In this document: piece by piece, positions 20,993-32,304 of the stretch
How the letters are laid out: each line of letters opens with the position of its first letter
How positions within the stretch are numbered: the stretch's first letter is position 1
Assembly: GCA_037349315.1 (NCBI GenBank)
Contig: JBAIAC010000059.1
Coordinates: 29,420,501 to 29,484,500, forward strand
Source: Chelydra serpentina
Taxonomy: Eukaryota; Chordata; Testudines; Chelydridae
Length of the DNA: 64,000 nucleotides
Reading direction: 5' to 3'
Translations under genes and position numbers: made by a program
The notes under the pieces: model-generated
What the model was told of the DNA's origin: nothing
What the model saw: the letters and a program-made list of their open reading frames with translations, nothing else
Databases searched by the model: none

Positions 20993-22552
20993 CCAACCCT
21001 GACATGACTGACAGGGCTGGAGGGGCAGGCCAGCCTTGCCCAGAGCAGTTCTTTAACCCTTTTGTCACCAGTGCAGGGTTTACAGTCCCCATCACATTGC
21101 GGGGGGAAAAAGTATTTTCCAGTTCACTGGCAATTCTAAAAAAATCAGGAGAGTAAAATGCATTTTGGGTTCATTCAAGGCCAAAGGTTTTCCTCAAAAT
21201 TTGTGGCAAATTGAAAAGTAAAAAAAAAAAAAAGGGATTGAGCATTTTGAGTTTGACCATTTAAAACACACACAATATATATAAATATATAAATAAAAGT
21301 AAAGGAAATTTTGAAGCAAAAAATTGAAACATTTATAAAATGTCAAAACAAAAAGGTTTTGATTTTTTTGGGAAGTTTGCCTAAGGTCACCCAGCAGGAC
21401 AGTGGCAGAGGAATACGTTGAACCCAGATCTCTTGAGTCCCAGTCCAGGGATCACTACCTCTTAACAGGACATTTGTATATGCACATATCCCATTTCCAT
21501 CAACAATTGCAGTCATTGCAAAAACAAAGGAGGTTCACAATTTTATGTTCAAATCTAAAAGCCTGAGTTTTGAAATCAGACCCATTATCACAAGAGGAGC
21601 CTGAGGCATTTTAATTTCCACCCGTGCCACTAAGACAGCAAGGACAGGGTTAGTAAGTCAAAGAACGAGCATTAACTTTCAAGGAATCTGTTTTATTGGT
21701 GATAAAAGGCACTTATAATCATTTATTTCAGAGAGGAGGAGAGTACTGCATGCTCTCCTCAGATGATGTCATGGTGTGGGGATGCATAATAAAAATCATC
21801 ATGGACGTGAATTAATTTTTTGTTGCTGTTCACTTTAAGCAGTGAATTTCTCGCTGCCAGACTCTAGCGCTCCTTTGGTTTCCATTGCAAGGCAACACTG
21901 TCTCCTGTGGTCATGTGCAGGAACTGCAGTGGAAACATTCCTTCTAGGTTCCATAGGGGTTTCCTATGGTTTATGCAGTGATCCAGATTTTGGTTTTCCA
22001 GCTGTATAGGTAAAGTACCTTTCATCCTGTCATGGAATGACTAACAGGCAAAGCCCAGAAGCAAATGGAGAACCAGGGGCTGGAGCATAATAATTAATTA
22101 TTTACTTATTAGTGATCATAAAGCCTGGATTATTTTTCCCACATTCTCAATGTAGACACACTATGCCACTCCTCAGCACCCCATAAAGATTAACCTGCCT
22201 TTCACTTTTACAGAGGAATATACGAACTGTTTTACACTAACCAACCAGTGTGTCCATCCACACGCTAAAGTAGCCTGAGCCTTTTCTGCTCTTAGACAAA
22301 CCACCTGTTTCATCCTTCCCTGGATACGGTTCCTAAAGTGAATCCTAAATTTCTTTAGAACCAGAGTAATGCTCCATAGCACCTGCCTAGATAATATCAC
22401 AATCCCACTCCCAGCCCCTGCCAGTGACAAGACAGGAACTGATGTCTTAGAGATGAAACATTCTTCAGCCAACGTCCAATATCTCAGAGCCATCCAACCT
22501 CCTATTGTGTCTTCGGTGGAGGTGTAATTTACTGACCAATGGTCCAAAGTGA
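20993..22552. other. gene-free flank of the receptor gene
   Basis: No gene is supported. A CORE-SINE-like piece at about 21375-21470 contains CTAAGGTCACCCAGCAGG and GAACCCAGATCTC. The region 21200-21360 is A/T-rich with a poly-A run near 21222. The 22173-22556 open frame on the minus strand lies directly downstream of the receptor stop and looks like untranslated sequence. Confidence 0.4.
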
Positions 22553-23500
22553 TCACTTTCCCTGGGACAGCACTGGCCTTCCCAGCGCTCTCCCCAGAGC
22601 ATCTTTTAGCTCCTTATTCCTCATGCTGTAGATCAGGGGGTTAAGTAAGGGGGTGACAAAGGTATAGACCACAGACACCGCCCGGCCTTGCTCCAGGGAA
22701 TAGCTGGAGCTGGGGCGTAGGTATATGAAGCTGCAGCAGCCATACTGCAGGAGGACGACTGTCAGGTGGGAAAAGCAGGTGGAGAAGGCACCGTGCCGAC
22801 CAGTTGCAGAGCGGATCTTCAGGATGGCGGCCACAATGAAGACATAGGAGATGCAGATCAGCAGGAAGGGGATAGTCAGGACTATCACACTAACAACAAA
22901 GACGGTGGCCTGGTGGATCTGTGTATCTGCACAAGCCAACCGCAAGACGGGCAGCACGTCACAATAGAAATGATTGATTTCATTGGTGCCACAGAACGGT
23001 AGATGAAATAGCAGGATGGTCCACTGCAAGGCTAACAGGAACCCCAGAACCAGTAACCCTGACACCAAGCAAGCACAGACCGTCCAGTTCATAATGAGGG
23101 TGTAGCGCAGTGGGTGGCAGATTGCCACATATCGGTCGTACGCCATGACGGCCAGCAGGATGCAGTCGGCACTGCCAAGAAAGACAAAGAAGAACATCTG
23201 GGTGCCGCAGCCAGTGAGGGAGATGGTGGCCTTCCTCCCAGACAGGAGGTTGGCCAGGGCCAAGGGGGCAATGACAGAAGAATAGAAGATCTCCAGTACT
23301 GCCAGATTGGCCAGGAAGAAGTACATGGGGGTGTGGAGGGAGCGGTCGGTGCAGACAGTGAGCGCAACAGTGGCATTCCCACAGAGGCTGAGCAGGTACA
23401 TAAGCAGGAAGGCCAGGAAAATCAGCAGCTGCATCTCAGGGAGGGATGAGAAGGATTGGAAGTGGAATTGTATCAGCCCTGTTCGGTTTTCATCCCCCAT
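22553..23500 (-). CDS. OR10V1: olfactory receptor, OR10V1-like, intact
   Basis: Class A GPCR that detects odorants at the olfactory cilia through Golf. Starting at ATG 23500 (MGDENRTG, with an N-glycosylation NRT) gives about 315 residues, the normal length. An upstream in-frame ATG at 23545 would add 15 residues and is less likely. Landmarks in order: GN in helix 1, PMYFFLANLAVLEIFY in helix 2, MAYDRYVAICHPLRY at the end of helix 3, paired cysteines around CDVLPVLRLAC in loop 2, SYVFI in helix 5, AFSTCFSHL opening helix 6, PLLNPLIYSMRN in helix 7. The coding region has a single exon, as usual for the family. The LANLAVLEIFY, ACADT and NEINHFYCD segments are particularly close to mammalian OR10V1, and the gene is on the same side of PATL1 as in mammals. 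The exact orthologue name is inferred from memory of the family. Confidence 0.9.
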   Translation of the reverse strand: MGDENRTGLIQFHFQSFSSLPEMQLLIFLAFLLMYLLSLCGNATVALTVCTDRSLHTPMYFFLANLAVLEIFYSSVIAPLALANLLSGRKATISLTGCGTQMFFFVFLGSADCILLAVMAYDRYVAICHPLRYTLIMNWTVCACLVSGLLVLGFLLALQWTILLFHLPFCGTNEINHFYCDVLPVLRLACADTQIHQATVFVVSVIVLTIPFLLICISYVFIVAAILKIRSATGRHGAFSTCFSHLTVVLLQYGCCSFIYLRPSSSYSLEQGRAVSVVYTFVTPLLNPLIYSMRNKELKDALGRALGRPVLSQGK

Positions 23501-23664
23501 GGGACTTGCTGAGTGAGAAGAGTAGAGAGGAGCAGTTACTGTCAACTGTCATCAAAGGCAGAACATGAGCTGTCAGGTTCACACACCAACTGTGATGATC
23601 AGATTCAGTATCAAGAATCACAGAAAAGTTCAGGGACTTGGATAATCTGTTAAAGTGTGTGTGG

Positions 23665-24190
23665 AATAACAGAAACATAGGTGAGGAAGGGACCTTGAGA
23701 AGTCATAAACTCCAGCCCTCTGTGCTGAGACAGGACGAAGTAAACCTGACCAGTGTTTGTCCAACATATTCTTAAAAATCTCCAATTATGAGGATTCCAC
23801 AACCTCCCTTGGAAGCCTGTTCCAGAACTTAACTACACTTATAGTTAGAATGTTTTTCCAAATATCTAATCTAAATTTCTAATGCTGCAGATTAAGCAAA
23901 TTTCTTCTTGTCCTACCTTCAGTAGACATGGAGAACAATCTGTCACCAGCCTCTTTATAACAGCCCTTAACATATTTGAAAACCATTCTCAGGTTCCCCC
24001 TCAGTCTTCTTTTCTTAAGACTAAACATGCCCAGGTTTTAACCTTTCCTCATAGGTCACCTTTTCCAAAGCTTTTATCATTTTTGTTTCTCTCCTGAGGT
24101 CTCGCTCCAATTTGTCCACATCTGTCCTACAGTGCAGTGCCCAGAACTGGAGACAGTACGCCAGCTGAGGCCTCGTGCCCTCTTTGGAGA
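23665..24190 (-). mobile_element. old CR1 LINE fragment (RT C-terminus and 3' end)
   Basis: Minus-strand translation near 24075-24160 gives CLQFWALHCRTDVDKLERD, TKMIKALEKVTYEERL and similar, matching the C-terminus of the CR1 ORF2 at 36393-41396 ([18 protein letters not shown]). The plus strand shows the reversed 3' tail, starting GGAAGGGACCTTGAGAAG. Diverged and 5'-truncated. Confidence 0.75.
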
Positions 24191-24599
24191 AGAACATCAT
24201 CTGGTTGTCTCGGCCAACAAGGGTGATGATAACCTTTCTAGTCAATTGATTTAGGCTCCTCCATGCCTAAAATCCCATTAAAATCCAGTGTTATTTTGGT
24301 GTTTTTGAAAATTTAGCACCAGATGGATAAACTACAACTTTTCAGATTTGTACAACTTGATCAGTTCAACATCCATGTATATTTTCATATATGTAACTTT
24401 AACCATTTTTTTTTACTCAAAGTATTCCAAAAAAAGTGAGACATGCTCTAAAACATCTGAAAAGAGTTGTTGTTGGGTTTTTTTGGAACTCTTAAAGCAC
24501 CTGTTACCTGTCAATTCTGTGTTCTTGGGGAACCAGGACACAGTATGCAACCTATCTGACTCACGAAGGACACCCCCTCCCCACCCACACACCCAGTCT

Positions 24600-25590
24600 C
24601 TGTTTGAACCAAAGCCGATCAGAAAAAAAGACTTACAGAAAGCAATGAAAAGACCGTAGGAGACACAACTAAACCCCTCTGGACAAGGGTGACAGGATTA
24701 AGGAAACTCCCCTAGCCTCATTTGCATTGAAGATGGGAACAGGGAAGCATCTCCATTAGCATACAGAATGGAGAACAGAGATTCTAAGGCAAGAACTGCA
24801 CTGAACTATGGGACCAGAAAAGCAGGAAAACACTGCATGATGGGGGATCTCTGCTCCAGATGTTAATGAACCCATGCCTGCACACACCCAGCTCATTAGT
24901 TATCAGACCAATTCTAGTAATAAATCCTTTATTGGTATCCAAAATACTGAAGCTGCCTAATTGCATTGTGAGCTCCCACAAAGGAACACCGCCCATAGCA
25001 AGGAATTATCAGTTCCTATTGTTTAGCCTGAACAAAACAACCTTGGTATACTCCCTTGAGCCATCAGTTTACCCATAAACAAATCTAGTGTTGGCCCTTG
25101 AACCGCTGTTCTTTCCCTACAAAAACCCCTACCCATGCTCAAGTGTGTGTTCTGATGCCTGGATCCAACATCTGCATTAGTTCCATTGGGACTTCATCTT
25201 CTCCTGACTGATCATGCTGGGGGCTCTGCTGCCACCACCACCTTGGAACCCTGATCAATTCAAGCTTCACGGAGTGAGAACCCAGCTCTCTCGCTCTCTC
25301 GATATAGCCTTTTCTCCCTGACTTGTGTGATCAGTTATAGTTTTCTATAACTGTTTTGTTTGATTGGCTCCCTTTGTATGGTTATTACCTGACAATAAAT
25401 CACTTTCATGGTTAAGCTGGTTGCTTCTCTCCCCCTCACCCCCCACGGGTTATTTTTTGGCTTCCCCATTCGCTCTGCAGCAATGCTCCTCATACCTAAA
25501 CTAAAGATCCCTGCAGCACCCAAAAACCCTGTGGGGTTTGCTCATCAAGTGGGTTACTACCAGAACAACTGAAATGGAGATGAAAAGGAA
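24600..25590 (+). mobile_element. LTR-like sequence
   Basis: Contains AATAAATCACTTTC near 25393 as a possible polyadenylation signal, a CT-rich segment CTCTCTCGCTCTCTCG near 25285 and a GGGTTATTTTTTGG tail, the layout of a retroviral LTR R-U5. Termini and target duplications could not be fixed. 24250-24600 holds nothing recognisable. Confidence 0.3.
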
Positions 25591-25747
25591 CAGTAAATAA
25601 CATGGAGACTATTAGATGGTCCTTCGCTTGAATGTGTGTCAGAAGGTCTTGGCCTGGGTACTGTGTTACATAAGAATAGCCATACTGGGTCAGACCAAAG
25701 GTCCACCTAGCCCAGTATCCTGCCTTCCGACAGTGGCCAATGCCAGG

Positions 25748-25870
25748 TAGGGTGACCAGACAGCAAGTGTGAAAAATCGGGATGGGGGTTGGGGGTAATA
25801 GGAGCCTACATAAGAAAAAGACCCCAAAATCAGGACTGTCCCTTTAAAATCGGGACATCTGGTCACCCTA
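25748..25870 (+). mobile_element. hAT-type MITE (TAGGGTGACC ends), complete
   Basis: TAGGGTGACCAGA and TCTGGTCACCCTA are perfect 13-bp inverted ends. The 8-bp duplication ATGCCAGG lies at 25740-25747 and 25871-25878. The core words AAAAATCGGGA and GACTGTCCCTTTAAAATCGGG also form partial inverted repeats. It is inserted in the old CR1. Confidence 0.92.
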
Positions 25871-25916
25871 ATGCCAGGTGCCCCAGAGGGAATGAACAGA
25901 ACAGGTAATCATCAAG

Positions 25917-26766
25917 CAGGAGTGCAAGTAGATTCTGCAAGAGACTTCTAGCCGGTACGGGGTACCGGAAAGATGTGGGGCCAGCCCCCCTGCCCACCCT
26001 CCACCGGAACACATGGCTGGAGGGGGCAGGGCTGCGCTCTGCTCCTTAAAGGAGCAGAATGTAGCTAGGGAGGGCACTCATTCTTATGGCTTTAACAGCA
26101 CAATACATATGCTAACAAACTTTAGCACATGAAGGGACAAGTCAAGTTGAATGGCCCATTAAGGAACATTTAGCTCACAATGGACTCTGAAAAATGCCTG
26201 TCTACACTTCATGGACTTTTCCCCGTGAACGTTCTAGCTACAATATGGGTGGGGGTGATAGCCATGTAACTTGCCCATATGACTCCAAATACCATCTTTC
26301 ACAGTGAGAAGAGATTTCCCTTCACTTGGCAGAAGCTAAAAGGCCCTGGAAACATCTCCATTTTGCTTCTTTCCTGTTCCAGCCTCTGGACTAATACAAT
26401 CATAGAATATCAGGGTTGGAAGGGACCTTAAAAGGTCATCTAGTCCAACCCCCTGCTCAAAGCAGGACCAATCCCCAATTTTTGCCCCAGATCCCTAAAT
26501 GCCCCCCTTAAGGATTGAACTCACAACCCTGAGTTTAGCAGGCCACTGCTCAAACCACTGAGCTATCCCTCCCCCTGATGCAGTTGTAAAAGTTGAAGAC
26601 AAGTAAGGGGAATGTCAGAGGGGACAGGAAGAGCGTGGGGGCCCCAGGCTGAGGGCGGGGTGGGGAGGAGTCACATGGAGGGTCATGTGGGGAGGTCACT
26701 TGCCCACCGTTGTGTCCCTCCCATGAGTGCAGTACCAGCAAGAAAGGATTTCTACTTGCACCACTG
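25917..26766 (+). mobile_element. non-autonomous hAT element inside the CR1
   Basis: The left end CAGGAGTGCAAGTAGA and the reversed right end CAGTGGTGCAAGTAGA form the inverted repeat. The 8-bp duplication TCATCAAG lies at 25909-25916 and 26767-26774. CCGGTACGGGGTACCGG near 25955 is an internal palindrome. It contains the SINE at 26399-26575. No coding capacity. Confidence 0.92.
26399..26575 (-). mobile_element. turtle tRNA-derived SINE with CR1-like tail
   Basis: On the minus strand a tRNA-like head (GGGATAGCTCAGTGGTTTGAG, then GGGTTGTGAGTTCAATCC as B box) runs into GATCTGGGGCAAAAATTGG. The tail GGTTGGACTAGATGACC ... CCCTTCCAACCCTG is the same as the 3' end of the CR1s here, so CR1 enzymes can be expected to mobilise it. 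This head-tail combination is the main evidence for a turtle genome. Confidence 0.88.
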
Positions 26767-27719
26767 TCATCAAGTGATCCATCCCCTGTCGCCCATTCCC
26801 AGCTTCTGGCAAACAGAGACTAAGGACACCAGCCCTGCCCATCCTGGCTAATAGCTATTGATGTACCTATCCTCCATGAATTTATCTAGTTCTTTTTTGA
26901 ACCCTGTTATAGTCTTGGCCTTCACAACATCCTCTGGCAAGGAGTTTCACAGATTGATTGTGCATTGTGTGAAAAAATACTTCCTTTTGGTTGTTTTAAA
27001 CCTGCTGCCTATTAATTTCATTTGGTGACCACTAGTTCTTGTGTTATGAGAAGGAGTAAATAACACTTCCTTATTTACTTTCTCCACACCAGTCATGATT
27101 TTATAGACCTCTATCATATTCCCCTTAGTGGCCTCTTTTCAAAGCTGAAAAAGCCAGGCAAGGGAAGAAATTTGGTATCTAACATTAACCCAGGGGTAGA
27201 GTTACAAATCCAGGTGATCATTGATCTGGAGGCAAGTCTCAGAGTGGATCAGAAGCACTTGAACTGCCGTCCCTATAATGGTCTATACAGATCTATGCAG
27301 GGAGACAATATCTGATTCAAGGGGCTCTTTAAAGTAGAAGACAAAGGCATAGCAAGATCTGAAATTCAAACTACAAGTAAGACATAACATTTTAATAGTG
27401 AGGGCAGATAACCTTTTGGATTATTTTACCAAAAGGAGTGATTAATTCACCATTACTTGAAGTCTATAATTAGAGACTGCTTATTTTTCTAAACCACAAT
27501 GTATCAGACATGATGACATCACTTATATCAAAAATTCCCTCTACTATAGGAATTAATGTTTGAAATTCTAAAGCTTGTGATATGCAGGAGATCAGATTAG
27601 ATTATCATGATCTCTTCTGGATTTCAAAATCTCCGAATATCTTAGTCAGAGGATGACTTATTCCCTGAAGAATGAGGGTTTATAACTCTCCTAAAACTCA
27701 AAACTTATTATTGTTCTTA

Positions 27720-27900
27720 TTCAGATAAATGTCCAGACTTTTTTGAATCCTTCTAAACTCTTGTAGCACTGAGTTTCAAAGGTTAATTGTGCATGAGGTG
27801 AAAAAGCATTTCCTTTTATCAATATTAAATTTGCCACTTTCCACTGGCATGGAATGAGCCTTCGTTCTTGGACTAGGAGAAAGTGGCTTGATTTTCAAAC
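27720..27900 (-). mobile_element. old CR1 fragment
   Basis: TTTTTTGAATCCTTCTAAAC, TTAATTGTGCATGAGGTG and AAAAAGCATTTCC parallel 26890-26990 (TTTTTTGAACCC ... GATTGTGCATTGTGTG ... AAAAAATACTTCC). It is therefore another diverged CR1 piece in the same orientation. Confidence 0.5.
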
Positions 27901-28193
27901 ACTGAATTTAGTCAGCAGGGTTACAGCAGGCTAAGAAATCCAGCATTACTATGGCAGGAGGAGCAGGGACCTTTCCTTTTTACTGGGTCCCATTTCTGAT
28001 CCTTTACCCTGCGAGTGATCAGAGTAACTTCTGTCAAAAAAGATCCCCATCTGCCTCTGAAAAGAGCCACGTTTGGGTCCCCTATTTCTGCTTTTCATTA
28101 GGAATATTATTACACTAACCACTTCCCAAGATGGCTAGATGCTCATCCCATACCGAGAATGGTAACTTAAGGGCAGCGTTCCTGTCCTTTTCC
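27901..28193. other. nothing recognised
   Basis: No gene or complete repeat is visible. Confidence 0.4.
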
Positions 28194-28389
28194 TAGGGTT
28201 ACCAGACATCCTGATAAAATCGGGACTGTCCCAATTTTTAGTTCTTTGTCCCGCGTCCTGACTGATACACGGTCGGGACGCCATTTTCCCAATATTGAGG
28301 CTTCGGTGGCTCCCACCAGGTTTTTTGTTTTGGTTTTTTTTTGCTTTCCCCATGTCCCGATATTTTGTTGGTTTCATCTGGTCACCCTA
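28194..28389. mobile_element. hAT-type MITE, longer variant
   Basis: The left end TAGGGTTACCAGAC and the right end ATCTGGTCACCCTA are inverted. The 8-bp duplication CCTTTTCC lies at 28186-28193 and 28390-28397. The core differs from the 123-bp members but keeps AAAATCGGGACTGTCCC. 196 bp. Confidence 0.88.
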
Positions 28390-28399
28390 CCTTTTCCTC

Positions 28400-30499
28400 A
28401 CCACCAGAAGCTGACAAAGAATATGAGAAATGAAAGATCATTGCAGATAACAACAGCACTGTGTGTTTGTATAGCACATTCTATCCCACACGATCTCAGG
28501 GCCCCTTATGAAGGTGGGGAGGGTGAATATTATTCCCCCCATTTTAGATAAGAGGAAACTGAGCTTTCCACACTAGTCCATTTTGCTTCCCTAAACCTGG
28601 GGACGGATGGGCTTGGAGGGGGGAGCATGTCTTACCTCCTCTCAGAAGCAAACCCAGCAATGGTCACTCCCTTCCCACATCCCAGTACTGAACGTCTCCC
28701 TCTAGCCCTGGAGCTTTTACTTGCTGTCAGGGACCTTAGGGAGCTGAGCTGATGATGCAGCATCCCACTGCTTCTCCCAGGCAGGCAGCAGGAAGGGGCT
28801 GCTGGAATAAAAGGCCTGGCTTTGTTTTTACTGATGCTCACATTTGGGTAAAAGTCCCACGGCCCTTCAATGCGAGGATGCCCAAGCATTATCTTGCTGC
28901 TGAGGGGAGCTGAGAGCTTCCATCTTCACGTGGAAGCTCCAGCCTTGGGCAGCCCAGATACAGTTCCCAGAACCCTTCCCTGCCTTCCCAAGGCCAATTT
29001 CACCTTCCAAGTCCTTGAGGACATTGTCCCTAGAGGAGAGAGCTCAACCAAGTACAGTTTTGATTGTCTCTGGGAAACTTCCCCTGGAACAACATCTCTC
29101 GCATCTCCGTTCCCCACCACTCTCCTCCAGGATTGCTAACCCCAGCAGTTCAAAAATCACAAGTCAGCCTCTTCCCACTGCCAAAAAAAATCATGAGATT
29201 GGCTCAAAACTCAGAAGAGGTTTTTAAAAAAAGAATATTAAATAACAGTTGGTCTGCTGATAGTCGAATCCCCCTGCCCATGGCATGTGACATTAGTGTT
29301 GCCATTTTACAGTGAAAAATATTATTGTTGACCATTGTGTCACTACGTCAATTAATTTTGTGCCCCAGCTCTCCTGTCAATTCTGCACCTCCAGCCCTAA
29401 GCAATTCAGTTTATCCCCATACAAGCCTCACATCTGCCCCAGCCCCATCAACTCTGCTTACCCAGCCATGCAATAATTCTGCACCCTTAAAATCTGGTGG
29501 TCCTTGATTCCCTGTTTTGGTCACAAACCGTCCAGGGGCATTAAGGCCTATTGGTCAGAGCAGAAGTGGTCAGATCTGCTGGTCAGAGCTGGAGTCAGGA
29601 ATCAGTAGCTGGAGCCAAGGGTCAGGAATCAAGCAGGGTAGCAGGGCTGGAGTGGACTAGGCAGGATAGGAGCGAGGCTGGGAACCAGGCAAGGGTGGAG
29701 CAGGGCAGGCACAGAAGAAATCGCAGCTACAGGCATGAGAGATCTGTTGTTGCTGTTGGACTTCAGAGCAGGTTTGCTGCCGTCCTTGGCCAGTCAGGTG
29801 AAGAGGTCAATCAGGGGCCCTGCTGTGGCTCAGCTGTGCATAAGCTGCCTGGAGACTGGGCAGGTGCAGCTGCAAGTCCCCATTCCTGCCAGTGTTTATG
29901 AATTGTAATGTCCTAGAAATCATAGGGATTGATAGTAATGTATGTACCCAGCCTCTAGCTGGCGATGCCAAGCACTAAGAACCCAAGGCCCAGTGGCCTA
30001 ACATGGGTCTCCAAATCCCTGAGGGAGGGAGGGATAAGTGGCTTTACCACCCATAGAGATCAGGAGAAGACTCCAAACAAAAGGCTTTAAATTCCACTCT
30101 CCCCAGAGAAAGCGGCAGATTAGCCACTCCTTCTCCTCTTCGAAAATCCAACCGCGGCATAATCAGGCTTCCAGGCATCTCCCATGCCAGTCTACTGCCC
30201 ACACAGACATCCCCCCACCCTGCCCTTCTAACTCACCTCATTGCACACAGCAGTATGGCACAGGGCATCGTAGGCCCTACATAAATGTGTCAACTCTTTT
30301 TCGTTTCTTCTATAATGGGGCAGAAGAGTTTTGGGGAAATTTCCTCCCTAGCACTCCAAACCAGGGAGTTTAAACCAGATGACACCTTCAGTTTGGATAT
30401 CTCCTCACATAGTCAGAAGCCATTTGATAAACATCCCCTTTTCTGATTCACCTAAATTCCAGAGTAATACTTAGCACCCATACAGCCCTTTACAGTCTG
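28400..30499. other. gene-free stretch with weak repeat traces
   Basis: A CORE-SINE-like piece at about 28465-28580 carries GTATAGCACATTCTATCC and GAGGAAACTGAG. 29560-29720 repeats GGTCAG, AGGAATCA and AGGCA words as at 1210-1420. An LTR-like or minisatellite-like CCCACACAGACATCCCCCC region is at 30185-30300. The open frame 28870-29139 (+) has an ATG but no recognisable domain and is shadowed on the other strand. Confidence 0.35.
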
Positions 30500-31207
30500 A
30501 AAACGCTGGGCAGCGGTTCTGCAGAAAAGGACCTAGGGGTTACAGTGGACGAAAAGTGAATATGAGTCAACAGTGTGCCCTTGTTGCCAAGAAGGCTAAC
30601 GGCATTTTGGGCTGTATAAGTAGGGGCATTTCCAGGAGATCGAGGGACGTGATTATTCCCCTCTATTCGGCACTGGTGAGGCCTCATTTGGAGTACTGTG
30701 TCCAGTTTTGGGCCCCACACTACAAGAAGGATGTGGATACATTGGAAAGAGTCCAATGGAGGGCAACAAAAATGATTAGGGGGCTGGAGCACATGACTTA
30801 TGAGGAGAGGCTGAGGGAACTGGGATTGTTTAGCCTGCAGAAGAGAAGAAGGAGGGGGGATTTGATAGCTGCTTTCAACTACCTGAAAGGGGGTTCCAAA
30901 GAGGCTGGATCTAGACTGTTCTCAGTGGTAGAAGATGACAGAACAAGGAGTAATGGTCTCAAGTTGCAGAGGGAGAGGTTTAGGTTGGATATTAGGAAAA
31001 CCTTTTTCACTAGTAGGGTGGTGAAGCACTGGAATGGGTTACCTAGGGAGGTGGTGGAATCTCCTTCCTTAGAGGTTTTTAAGGTCAGGCTTGACAAAGT
31101 CCTGGCTGGGATGATTTAGTTGGGGTTGGTCCTGCTTTGAGCAGGGGGTTGGACTAGATGACCTCCTGAGGTCCCTTCCAACCCTGAGAGTCTATGATTC
31201 TATGATA
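30500..31207 (+). mobile_element. CR1 LINE, 5'-truncated
   Basis: Carries the last quarter of ORF2 ([18 protein letters not shown] ... [16 protein letters not shown], 30556-31119) and the CR1 3' end GGTTGGACTAGATGACC ... TCTATGATTCTATGA. A one-base loss at about 30556 (AAAAGTGAATATG against AAAAGCTGAATATG) breaks the frame. Otherwise close to the copy at 40690-41396. Truncation at the 5' end is the normal outcome of target-primed reverse transcription. Confidence 0.93.
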
Positions 31208-31236
31208 CTGTCAAGAGACCCCCTAAGTAACACTTA

Positions 31237-31463
31237 GGCCATGTCGCTATGGTGCTCTAGCTGTGCCCGTACAATGCTGTATCGTAGATGCACCCTACAG
31301 TGACAGAAAGGGTTTTTTCATTGCTGTTGGAACACCATCTACCTCTTCCGTTGACCTAGCTGCATCTATCCTGGGGATTAGTTATGTATCTCGAAGGTGT
31401 GGATTGTTCACCCTTCTGAGTGATGGACCTATGTCAACCTAAATTTTAAGCGTAGACCAGGCC
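31237..31463. mobile_element. Harbinger-type MITE
   Basis: The left end GGCCATGTC and the right end GACCAGGCC are inverted with one mismatch, and the triplet TTA is duplicated (31234-31236, 31464-31466), as Harbinger requires. 227 bp, non-coding. Confidence 0.75.
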
Positions 31464-31466
31464 TTA

Positions 31467-32094
31467 GAAAAGAACCTGTGAAGTAGGCAGAGAAACTGAC
31501 ACTTTAAGATAAAGGCACAGACCCTCAAAGGGTATTCAGGCCCTAGCTCACATTGATTTCAATGGGAATTAAGTCCTTAAATGACTCTGGGGATCTTTTG
31601 AGCCAAAGCGATTGGCTAAAGCCATAGAGTGATTGAGCATCCAAGCCAGGACGGAAACGCTGTGTCCGGTCCTCTAGCTCAAGCTGCCTTCTCTCTGAAC
31701 TGAAGGCCCAGCACCACTGCCCATTCAAATCCCCATTGCCCTGCGTCCCTAGAGGTTTGAGAGCACTGCAAAGGCTGGGCCTGGGTTGTAGAACAACTGC
31801 TCTGTAAGACACCTAGATCTGAGTCTTATTCCCTGTCTCCTGAGTCTTATTCCCCCCTAAGTGGGGGAGCCATCTTGAGGGAAAGAAGTGTCTGACTTTA
31901 TCTAACAATAAGCCCTGTGGCCAAGGGAGGGGTGACACTGCTGGGCCCCAGAAGGAGTTTGTGGTTTATCCCCTACCACGTCACCGGCAGGATTTTGTCC
32001 ATTCTGGTCTTTACTGTCTGTAATGATGAGTTTTCCAACCCTTCCCATGGGAAACTATTCCATACTCTAGTTGGTGAAGCCTCACTCTTACATG
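31467..32094. other. nothing recognised
   Basis: No gene is supported. The minus-strand open frame 31543-31812 has no recognisable domain. Confidence 0.4.
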
Positions 32095-32304
32095 AACCCG
32101 CTCAGGGTCTGACCTCCCCCTCCCACACACACCCTGCCCTCCAACCATTTCAGGGAATGACCTCCCCCTCCTCCACACACTGCCATCCTATCCCCTCAGG
32201 GTCTGACCTCCCCATCACACTGCCCTTCTAACCTCCTCAGGTAATGACACCCCCCGCCTCCCGCCCCCACACACACTGTCCTTCTAACCCCCTCAGGATA
32301 TGAC
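32095..32304. repeat. minisatellite, left half
   Basis: Units of roughly 50 bp contain TGACCTCCCC, CACACACTG and CTTCTAACCCCCTCAGG. The array continues at 34014-34150; the solo LTR at 32305-34013 interrupts it. Confidence 0.75.

Larger units (their letters stand above)
25668..27175 (-). mobile_element. old CR1 LINE 3' part, interrupted twice
   Basis: CATACTGGGTCAGACCAAAG (25683), CCAGAGGGAATGAACAG (25883), GTGATCCATCCCCTGTCG (26775) and CTAGTTCTTTTTTGAACC (26887) are successive blocks of one turtle CR1 in reverse orientation. A MITE (25748-25870) and a hAT element (25917-26766) separate them. It ends near TCAAAGCTGAAAAAGCC. Confidence 0.75.

Noticed and set aside
22173..22556. 127-codon minus-strand frame following the receptor stop
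   Set aside because: It starts where the receptor ends, has no domain, and is best read as downstream untranslated sequence.
28870..29139. 89-codon plus-strand frame with ATG
   Set aside because: No domain, no splice context and an overlapping open frame on the other strand.
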